Of a DNA stretch of 62,675 nucleotides, positions 56,341 to 62,675 are shown in pieces; the stretch's first letter is position 1; every line of letters starts with the position of its first letter. Made by a program: the position numbers and the translations under genes. This DNA is from Candidatus Thioglobus sp. (lineage in GTDB: Bacteria; Pseudomonadota; Gammaproteobacteria; PS1; Pseudothioglobaceae): assembly GCA_028228555.1 (NCBI GenBank), contig JAOJBP010000009.1, positions 1 through 62,675 of the forward strand, given 5' to 3'. A model generated the notes under the pieces. That model had not been told where the DNA came from and did not search any database. It saw nothing but the letters and a program-made list of their open reading frames with translations.

Positions 56341-57885
56341 CTAATTGATATAAGGTTTCACTTTGTACACTAAATACAAAATAGGTAACCCGATTAAGGT
56401 GGTTATGATAAAAAATTGACTATAGCCAAATGCTTCAACAATACCACCCGAATAGCCGCCAAAAATTTTGGGTAGAAGTGTCATAAGCGAGGAGAAAATG
56501 GCATACTGAACGGCAGTAAATTTAATATTAGTCAAGCTAGATAAGAAGGCAATAAAGGCTGCACTAGCCAATCCAGCAGACAAATTATCCATGGTAATAG
56601 TTACATAAAGCCAAGTTATATTGTGGCCAACATTTGCCAAAACAATAAAAAGTAAATTGGTTAGCGCAGAAAGTGCTGCCCCCAAGAATAACACCCTAAA
56701 CACACCCCATTTGATTGCCATTAACCCGCCTAAAAACCCTCCAGCGATGGTCATAAATAAACCAAAGGTTTTAGACACGGTGGCAATTTCTATTTTCGTA
56801 AAGCCCATATCTTGATAAAAGATATTAGCTACAACGCCAAGCACAATATCACTAATACGATATAAGCCAATAACCGCTAATAACAACACAGCAACACTCA
56901 CTCCATATCGGCTAAAAAAATCTTTAACAGGGCTAATGTAAGTATTATTAACCATAGATTTGTTGACCACCTTAAGTTTGATCAACAGTCGAGTGGCAAT
57001 ATACGCTCCTGTAATGGCCAGTATCAATCTAATCGCACCAACAATAAACCCAGCCAGATGTTTGTTAGTAAAAATTTCCGTTAAGTTTGATTTAAGCGTT
57101 TTAACCAGCTCTGCACTAAAAATAAAGGTAGCGATAAATGCTGCCACTACGACTAAAAATAAGGCAAAAAATCGAACGTAATCTTGGGTGGAGTATTGCT
57201 CTTCACGGCGACTATGGTTGGGCTCCTTGACTAACAAGGTGGTTACCACGCCCACCATCATAACCATAATCATAACTAGATAAGTATTAGACCAGGCCGA
57301 AAAACTATACAACTCTTTGGTGGATCCAAAATAACTGGCTAAAAATAAACCACCTGCACCAGCCGCCAACATGCCAATACGATAGCCTGCAACATAAGTT
57401 GCTGAAAGCATAGACTGCATGTTCTTATCAGCTGACTCAATACGATAAGCATCAATAACAATATCTTGAGTCGCTGATGAAAAGCCTAATAAAACTGCAC
57501 CATAAGCCATAATAGTTAAGCTATCAACGCCGGCTTTTGGATCAACTGACGACATTAGTAAAATTGAACTCATGATTGCTAGTTGTGAAACCAGCATCCA
57601 GGCACGACGACGACCTAATAGTTTAGTCAGAATCGGCAAAGGTAAGCGATCTACTAATGGCGCCCAAACAAACTTAAATGAGTAACCTAATGCAGCCCAA
57701 GAAAAAAAAGTAATACTAGATTTTGCAACACCCGCCTCATTCAGCCACAGACCTAATGTGGAAAAAATAAGCAAAATCGGTACGCCTGCTGAAAATCCCA
57801 AAAATAGCATGGCAGCTACCCGAGGATGAATAAACAGTCGAAGGCTTTCTAGCACTGAATCCAAGGCATTCCGTCGTGGCGCCAT
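56341..57885 (-). CDS. ampG: AmpG-family muropeptide permease (MFS)
   Basis: AmpG imports GlcNAc-anhydroMurNAc peptides released from the wall. The 514-residue protein has 12 or more hydrophobic segments and the AmpG N-terminal pattern IHPRVAAMLFLGFSAGVP, FKFVWAPLVDRLPLP and GRRRAWML. QDIVIDAYRIES follows near residue 138. It is close to E. coli AmpG in length (491). The ATG lies 37 bases inside the rhodanese gene, and a TTG seven codons later is an alternative start. It is followed by nagZ. Confidence 0.92.
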   Translation of the reverse strand: MAPRRNALDSVLESLRLFIHPRVAAMLFLGFSAGVPILLIFSTLGLWLNEAGVAKSSITFFSWAALGYSFKFVWAPLVDRLPLPILTKLLGRRRAWMLVSQLAIMSSILLMSSVDPKAGVDSLTIMAYGAVLLGFSSATQDIVIDAYRIESADKNMQSMLSATYVAGYRIGMLAAGAGGLFLASYFGSTKELYSFSAWSNTYLVMIMVMMVGVVTTLLVKEPNHSRREEQYSTQDYVRFFALFLVVVAAFIATFIFSAELVKTLKSNLTEIFTNKHLAGFIVGAIRLILAITGAYIATRLLIKLKVVNKSMVNNTYISPVKDFFSRYGVSVAVLLLAVIGLYRISDIVLGVVANIFYQDMGFTKIEIATVSKTFGLFMTIAGGFLGGLMAIKWGVFRVLFLGAALSALTNLLFIVLANVGHNITWLYVTITMDNLSAGLASAAFIAFLSSLTNIKFTAVQYAIFSSLMTLLPKIFGGYSGGIVEAFGYSQFFIITTLIGLPILYLVYKVKPYIN

Positions 57886-58238
57886 CCATTGACATTACCA
57901 CGCTGGTCTTCTTCATCAAGATCACCTTCAAAACCACTCACAATATGGGCAATATTCGTAAACCCATTCTTAATCAGGCACTTACCCGCATCATTAGAAC
58001 GATAACCACTTCGACAAATTAAAATAATTTCAGCATCTTTATCAATATCAAACCTTGAAAAAGCTTTAATAAACTTCTCCTCATCTACTTCCCATTCTGG
58101 CTCATCTAGCCATGGAATAAGAATGGAGTTTGGCACACGCCCTACAAATTTATTTTCTGCTTCACAACGAACATCGATCAAAGTAGCGCCTTCTAGAATA
58201 AGCTTAACTGCTTTTTTTGGTAAATAATTTTTAATCAT
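57849..58238 (-). CDS. Rhodanese-domain protein
   Basis: A 129-residue single-domain rhodanese. The active-site loop is ICRSGYRSNDAGKCL (near residue 75, catalytic Cys in CRSGYR), with TLIDVRCEAE and a final NGWRHDGMPW. It is cytoplasmic, lacking a signal peptide. Such proteins carry sulfane sulfur between thiols; the partner is unknown. It overlaps the YkuD gene by four bases and ampG by 37, so the three are translationally coupled. Confidence 0.88.
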   Translation of the reverse strand: MIKNYLPKKAVKLILEGATLIDVRCEAENKFVGRVPNSILIPWLDEPEWEVDEEKFIKAFSRFDIDKDAEIILICRSGYRSNDAGKCLIKNGFTNIAHIVSGFEGDLDEEDQRGNVNGWRHDGMPWIQC

Positions 58239-58675
58239 TGAATATCAACCTCCTCACCTGCTTGAACTTGGCTAAAAAGATTAATGATATCACTATTTTT
58301 CATACGGATACAGCCTTTTGATCCGGGCTTTCCCATGGTGAATTCGTCTGCTGAGCCATGTATATAAATATATCGTTGTTTAGTATTTTTATTGTGTGAC
58401 TCAACTCCATCAAGCCAAAGAATACGAGATAAAATCCAATCTCGACCAGGTTGCTCATCAAACAGTTTTTTTGAATAAACTTCACCTGTTGGCACGCGCC
58501 CTACTAGCACCGAACCTAACTCTAAGTCATCGCCAATTTTTTCAGCAATTTTGAATTTTCCCAAAGGTGTGCAAAACGACCCTTGTATTTCACCAACGCC
58601 ATTAGCGGCGCTACTGATTAAATACACTGTATCTTTGTAAGTTAAAGTTTGATTAGCAATATTAATTGTAATCAT
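58235..58675 (-). CDS. YkuD-domain enzyme without signal peptide; candidate cytoplasmic L,D-carboxypeptidase
   Basis: A 146-residue protein that is almost entirely a YkuD catalytic domain. GVGEIQGSFCTPLGKFKI is the N-terminal substrate region, and the catalytic motif is YIYIHGSADEFTMG with GSKGCIRMKN (His, Ser-x-Gly-Cys-Ile-Arg). It starts MITINIANQTLTY with no signal peptide or membrane helix, so it should be cytoplasmic, unlike the wall-building L,D-transpeptidases. Its neighbours are ampG and nagZ. A cytoplasmic YkuD-fold L,D-carboxypeptidase (ElsL/LdcV type) is known in other gammaproteobacteria and is the best fit. Confidence 0.8.
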   Translation of the reverse strand: MITINIANQTLTYKDTVYLISSAANGVGEIQGSFCTPLGKFKIAEKIGDDLELGSVLVGRVPTGEVYSKKLFDEQPGRDWILSRILWLDGVESHNKNTKQRYIYIHGSADEFTMGKPGSKGCIRMKNSDIINLFSQVQAGEEVDIQ

Positions 58676-58684
58676 AAGAATGTG

Positions 58685-60001
58685 TTATTTGGTGAAGAGC
58701 GCAATAGATTCAACGTGGGCAGTTTGAGGGAACATATCCATCACTCCAGCCGTATCAAGCTTATAACCCAACTCAATCAGTTTAGCGGTATCGCGAGCAA
58801 GCGTTGCTGGGTTGCACGATACATACACCAAGCGCTCCACACCTAATTTTGGTAACAGCTCTACAATTTCAATGGCACCAGAGCGTGCCGGATCAATAAG
58901 TGCCTTATTATAAGTTTTGCCTCTGAACCATTCAAAGCCTTCCACCTCTTTAAATAGATCAGCTTTGTAAAAATCAGCATTGGTTATTGAGTTTTTTTCA
59001 GCATTATACTTAGCTCGTTCAATCAAGCCCAAGTCACCTTCTACACCAACGACATGTTTAGAATACTTAGCGATAGGTAGGGTGAAATTACCCAAGCCAC
59101 AAAATAGGTCAATCAGTTCATCTTGATCATTAAGCGCCAACATTTCTAGAGCTAGGTTGATCATTTTTTGATTTAACTTAAAGTTAACCTGAGTAAAGTC
59201 AGTCGGTAAAAACTCCATAACAATATCATGATCAGGATGTGAATAAGTCAATACTGCGGGCTTATCTAGAGGTTTAACCGTATCTGCACCACCACTTTGA
59301 GTATAGAAAGTAACGTTTAATTCATTAGCACAATCTAGCAATATTTGCTCATCTTGATCGCTAAGTGGCTCCAAATGACGCAAAATTAATACTGTACTAT
59401 TTTCAGCTACAGCTACCTCAAGTTGTGGCACTTGCGATTTAATGGAAAGCTTGCCAATGCATTCGGCCAGCATTTCAAGATTGTCGCCTAAAGAGGGGTG
59501 TAGCACCTCACAACGACTCATGTTGGTAATGAAACCAGATTTCTTTTCTCTGAAACCGACTAAAACTTTTTCTTTCTTGGCAACATAACGAACGCCCAAT
59601 CTGGCTTTACGTCGATAGCCCCAGCTTTGTTCTTGTAGCGGATCAAGCCAGTGTTTTGGTGCAACTTTAGCTTGGCCAGAAAATGCATCTTTTAACCATT
59701 CTGCTTTAGCCTGGATTTGGTCTTCACTAGACAAGTGTTGAAATGAACAGCCACCACAAACACCAAACACTTCACATTTGGGCTTGATTCTATTTTCAGC
59801 AGGTTTTAGCACCTCAATTACATCAGCTTCTTCAAACTTTGCACGAGAAAAGGTGCGGTCTGCCCGCACTGTTTCACCGGGCAAGGCACCACTCACAAAG
59901 ATAACTTTTTCTTCCAAATGTGCAATGCCTCGACCTTCATGTGACAATGATTCAATGTCTAATTCGTAAGTTTTGGCCTTTGGCTTTCTTCTTCTACCCA
60001 T
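58685..60001 (-). CDS. rlmD: 23S rRNA m5U1939 methyltransferase RlmD
   Basis: RlmD (RumA) methylates U1939 in 23S rRNA. The 438 residues have an N-terminal TRAM domain (ELDIESLSHEGRGIAHLEEK) and a 4Fe-4S cysteine cluster (CEVFGVCGGCSFQHL, plus a fourth Cys in MSRCEVLHP). The SAM domain has LIDLFCGLGNFTLPIA, LIDPARSGA and the catalytic cysteine in LVYVSCNPATLARD. Length is near E. coli (433). It lies 16 bases after glcF and 9 before the YkuD gene. Confidence 0.95.
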   Translation of the reverse strand: MGRRRKPKAKTYELDIESLSHEGRGIAHLEEKVIFVSGALPGETVRADRTFSRAKFEEADVIEVLKPAENRIKPKCEVFGVCGGCSFQHLSSEDQIQAKAEWLKDAFSGQAKVAPKHWLDPLQEQSWGYRRKARLGVRYVAKKEKVLVGFREKKSGFITNMSRCEVLHPSLGDNLEMLAECIGKLSIKSQVPQLEVAVAENSTVLILRHLEPLSDQDEQILLDCANELNVTFYTQSGGADTVKPLDKPAVLTYSHPDHDIVMEFLPTDFTQVNFKLNQKMINLALEMLALNDQDELIDLFCGLGNFTLPIAKYSKHVVGVEGDLGLIERAKYNAEKNSITNADFYKADLFKEVEGFEWFRGKTYNKALIDPARSGAIEIVELLPKLGVERLVYVSCNPATLARDTAKLIELGYKLDTAGVMDMFPQTAHVESIALFTK

Positions 60002-60017
60002 GATGCTCTTTGGCTAA

Positions 60018-61151
60018 TTAATTGGTCTGATTATCCAATAATTCCACCCAATGTTTAACGGGAATTTCACTGTCTTTTTGTAAATGCATTAAACAGCCAA
60101 TATTTGCCGTTACAATCATCTCTGGATTGGAAGCTTTAAGATTATTGATTTTATTAGTCTTAAGCCGTTTTGAAAGATCCGGCTGGAAAATTGAATACGT
60201 GCCTGCCGAGCCACAACATAAGTGAGAATCTTTAACGGCAGCTGGCGAATAGCCCAGAGAGTCTAGAATTGAATTCACCAGTCCTGCTAATTTTTGACCA
60301 TGTTGGAGTGTACAAGGCTCATGATATGAAATATTGGCTTGCTCCAATTTAAGCTTAGACAAATCTTTATCAATTAAAAACTCAGCAATATCTTGGGTTT
60401 TGTTAGAGATTTCTTGTGCTTTTTGATAGTAATCATCTCCCTGTGAAAATATAGAAGCATAGTCTTTCACCATTAGTCCGCAACCACTAGCACTAGAAAT
60501 AATCGTATCGACATCAAACTCTAGCCACGTATCAATATTCGATTTAATTTTGATCAGTGCATCATGTTCAGCGCTAAGATGTTGATCTACTGCACCACAA
60601 CATTGTTTTTGTGGGGTTTCAATAGCCTCAAAACCCAATTTTGCCAAAATATTCTTAATGCTATGATTGATATTAGGCGCAAGAACAGGCTGCACACAGC
60701 CTCCTAATAGTAAAACTTTTTTACTATTAGAGATTGGCTTAACAGCTTTGCCTTGTTTTTTTGAATGTCTAGAAATATACCCAATTGGATTAAAAAGAAC
60801 TGGCGTGGTTAATAGTTTACGTATTGAATAACGCATCGCCTTTTGCCATACTGGTCGTTTTTGTTCAACAAATTCTCTGCCGATATCGATCAATTTCCCA
60901 TATTTAACGCCTGAGGGGCAGGTAGTTTCACAAGCTCTACAAGTAAGGCAACGATCTAAGTGCTTAATACTTTCACCAGAAAAATGATTTTTCTCAAGAG
61001 AAGATTTGATCAGATAAATACGTCCACGTGGAGAGTCGAGCTCTGAACCAAGTAATTGATATGTAGGGCAAGTAGCCAAGCAGAACCCACAATGCACACA
61101 TTTTCTAATAATTTCATTTGCTTTAAAATTAGCAATCTGATTTGTTTGCAT
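60018..61151 (-). CDS. glcF: Glycolate oxidase iron-sulfur subunit GlcF
   Basis: GlcF carries electrons from the GlcD/GlcE flavin centre of glycolate dehydrogenase toward the membrane. The 377 residues have two ferredoxin cluster motifs (CVHCGFCLATCPTYQLLG and CLTCRACETTCPSGVKYG) and two CCG-type domains (LGGCVQP/QKQCCGAVDQH and SYHEPCTLQH/SHLCCGSAGTY). It is a little shorter than E. coli GlcF (407). Its ATG overlaps the glcE stop by one base. Confidence 0.95.
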   Translation of the reverse strand: MQTNQIANFKANEIIRKCVHCGFCLATCPTYQLLGSELDSPRGRIYLIKSSLEKNHFSGESIKHLDRCLTCRACETTCPSGVKYGKLIDIGREFVEQKRPVWQKAMRYSIRKLLTTPVLFNPIGYISRHSKKQGKAVKPISNSKKVLLLGGCVQPVLAPNINHSIKNILAKLGFEAIETPQKQCCGAVDQHLSAEHDALIKIKSNIDTWLEFDVDTIISSASGCGLMVKDYASIFSQGDDYYQKAQEISNKTQDIAEFLIDKDLSKLKLEQANISYHEPCTLQHGQKLAGLVNSILDSLGYSPAAVKDSHLCCGSAGTYSIFQPDLSKRLKTNKINNLKASNPEMIVTANIGCLMHLQKDSEIPVKHWVELLDNQTN

Positions 61152-61684
61152 TAATTAAATATTCCTCTTGGATCGAATACTGTTTTTAGTCGACTTTCGA
61201 TTGTCTCACGCAGCGCTGAACGCTCAACTGTTTTAATTCGAGACTTAAGCTCGCCCACATAATGACGTGGCATTACTTTAAAACTAATTTGAGTAACAAC
61301 AGCCAATTGACCTTTTGAACCAATCAGCATTCTGGCGACGTCATAACCAGCTACATTTTTCATCACTTGACCGCCAAAATTTAACAATTCACCCGAACCA
61401 TCAATAATCTGCACTCCAAGAACGCTGTCAGACAAATCTTGCGCACCATTAGCATAAGCAGCGCCAATACTTTGCTCTTGGTTTTCAACATAAAATGGCA
61501 ACACTTGATCATTTTTAGCAAGCACCTTACAAATTTCGGCAATGGGCGTACTAGCCTTAACCGTAATAACCAACTCTTCTGAGAAATACTCCTCAACACC
61601 CATATGATTCAACCAGCTACTAGTAATATGAAGACTGCTGGATGATTTAATTTCTTCTTGTAACTTTGAAAGGTTATCTGACAT
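61151..61684 (-). CDS. glcE: Glycolate oxidase FAD-binding subunit GlcE, short form
   Basis: GlcE is the second flavin subunit of glycolate dehydrogenase. Here it has only 177 residues, about half of E. coli GlcE (350). The PCMH FAD-binding domain is present: VLPFYVENQEQSIGAAYANG, then SVLGVQIIDGSGELLNFGG and VMKNVAGYDVARMLIGSKG. After about residue 150 the sequence jumps to the usual C-terminal end (ESRLKTVFDPRGIFN), so the FAD-oxidase cap domain is missing. The frame is intact with one-base overlaps to glcD and glcF, so this looks like a functional shortening, not a fresh mutation. Confidence 0.88.
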   Translation of the reverse strand: MSDNLSKLQEEIKSSSSLHITSSWLNHMGVEEYFSEELVITVKASTPIAEICKVLAKNDQVLPFYVENQEQSIGAAYANGAQDLSDSVLGVQIIDGSGELLNFGGQVMKNVAGYDVARMLIGSKGQLAVVTQISFKVMPRHYVGELKSRIKTVERSALRETIESRLKTVFDPRGIFN

Positions 61685-62675
61685 TAGAATCGCTCCAGTT
61701 CAGGATGAGGCAGTTGTCCATGATGAACATGCATCGAGCCCAACTCTGCGCATCTGTGCAATTCAGGAATTGCTTTGCCAGGATTGAGTAATAATTCTGG
61801 ATCAAACACAGCTTTAATCTGATGGAAAATCTCTAATTCTTTATCATTGAACTGATGACACATGGCATCTAACTTTTCAACACCAACACCATGTTCGCCT
61901 GTAATACTGCCGCCCATGTCTACACTTAATCTTAAAATTTCAGTGCCAAATTCTTCAGTTCTTTCCAGTTCACCTGGAATATTTGCATCATACAAAATTA
62001 GAGGATGCAGGTTGCCATCACCCGCATGAAAAACATTGGCCACTCTAAGTTTATATTTTTTAGATAACGTGTTAATTTTTTCTAGCATATCAGCTAAATG
62101 ACGCCTTGGAATTGTACCATCCATACAATAATAGTCAGGAGACAGTCGCCCTACAGCAGGAAAGGCAGACTTGCGACCTTTCCATAAATCCAAGCGCTCT
62201 TTTTCGTTGTTTGATACTCTAATGCTAGATGCGGATGATAAAACTTTTAAAACTACCTCAAGCTCAGCCTGAACTTCAGACTCTGAGCCATCTAATTCAC
62301 ACAATAATAACGCCTGCGCATCTAGTGGATAACCCACTTTAGCAAAGCCTTCTGCAGCTTCAATGGCGAAACTATCCATCATTTCAAGACCTGCCGGAAT
62401 AATGCCTGCCTTAATAATTTCAGCCACTGAATTGGCACAATTACGCACCGAGTCAAATCCAGCCATTACTACTCTGGCTAATTTAGGCGTTCGGGTTAGC
62501 TTAACTGTAATTTCTACAATAACGCCTAGCAAACCTTCAGATCCATTCATGACTGCTAACAAGCCAAGTCCTTGATCATCTCTAGATAAAACCAACTCTT
62601 CGCCATCAATGGTTAATATTTTAACCGCCTCAACATTATGCACAGTCAAACCATACTTTAAACAATGTACACCGC
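61684..62675 (-). CDS. glcD: Glycolate oxidase subunit GlcD, C-terminal part (partial)
   Basis: The reading frame is open to the window edge, so the N-terminal FAD-binding region lies outside. About 330 residues are visible, starting GVHCLKYGLTVHN. They include GSEGLLGVIVEITVKL, GLEMMDSFAIEAAEGF, LLCELDGSESEV, SPDYYCMDGTIPRRHL, NVFHAGDGNLHPLILYD, GGSITGEHGVGVEKL and FDPELLLNPGKAIP, which follow E. coli GlcD closely. It is the catalytic flavoprotein that oxidises glycolate to glyoxylate. It heads the visible part of glcD-glcE-glcF. Confidence 0.96.
   Translation of the reverse strand, partial: GVHCLKYGLTVHNVEAVKILTIDGEELVLSRDDQGLGLLAVMNGSEGLLGVIVEITVKLTRTPKLARVVMAGFDSVRNCANSVAEIIKAGIIPAGLEMMDSFAIEAAEGFAKVGYPLDAQALLLCELDGSESEVQAELEVVLKVLSSASSIRVSNNEKERLDLWKGRKSAFPAVGRLSPDYYCMDGTIPRRHLADMLEKINTLSKKYKLRVANVFHAGDGNLHPLILYDANIPGELERTEEFGTEILRLSVDMGGSITGEHGVGVEKLDAMCHQFNDKELEIFHQIKAVFDPELLLNPGKAIPELHRCAELGSMHVHHGQLPHPELERF

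Overview
The window is an AT-rich, densely packed stretch of bacterial chromosome with about 60 protein genes and three tRNA genes. There is no phage, insertion sequence or CRISPR array. Protein families and gene pairs are gammaproteobacterial: TypA, RlmE, IspB, the nadD-rsfS-rlmH set, UvrD, AmpG/NagZ, GlcDEF, and an NtrY-NtrX-TrkA-TrkH operon of the kind found in autotrophic and environmental proteobacteria. Small genes, short spacers, low GC and a single simple porin fit a streamlined marine lineage such as the SUP05/Thioglobus sulfur-oxidiser group and its symbiont relatives. That placement is inference; no sulfur-oxidation or carbon-fixation gene lies in the window.

Layout. 1-9.6 kb: the end of leuD, ruvA, an RND pump with no visible partner genes, typA, rlmE, ispB and a DinG-type helicase. 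9.6-15.2 kb: a reverse-strand ntrY-ntrX-trkA-trkH operon in which the NtrX-like regulator lacks its AAA+ domain. 15.3-23.7 kb: forward genes rnd, ppa, rsmD, coaD, dnaK (with a clear heat-shock promoter), dnaJ, eno and a CNNM/CorC protein. 23.7-34.6 kb: psd and proS, a site-2 protease, then a tight reverse operon ileS-aroB-(Met-rich coiled-coil protein)-gatC-gatA-gatB. 34.6-35.0 kb: a gene-poor gap with a decayed ORF and a 40-residue membrane protein. 35.0-38.5 kb: ygfZ-coaX-trpS-rluB. 38.6-40.8 kb: a porin and a PuuD-like membrane protein, each with strong promoter and terminator signals; the second has an FNR-like box. 40.8-45.2 kb: mutM with a degenerate S24-like protein and a DUF2798 protein, pgeF-rluD, a cytochrome c, two tRNA-Glu and one tRNA-Ala. 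45.2-50.2 kb: a metallo-beta-lactamase-fold enzyme, nadD-rsfS-rlmH, GST-like, ArsC-like and TlpA-like redox proteins, epmB and a 61-residue protein. 50.3-55.0 kb: uvrD, then an AraC regulator divergent from an aldehyde dehydrogenase. 55.1-62.7 kb: a reverse run glcD-glcE-glcF-rlmD-ykuD-rhodanese-ampG-nagZ-small protein.

The most interesting points are a signal-less YkuD enzyme inside a peptidoglycan-recycling operon (a candidate cytoplasmic L,D-carboxypeptidase), a GlcE half the usual size, an NtrX without its ATPase domain, a Met-rich membrane coiled-coil protein in the gatCAB operon, an S24-fold protein without the catalytic serine and lysine, and an identical T8-CGTC tail on three terminators. 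Most of the window is ordinary housekeeping DNA.
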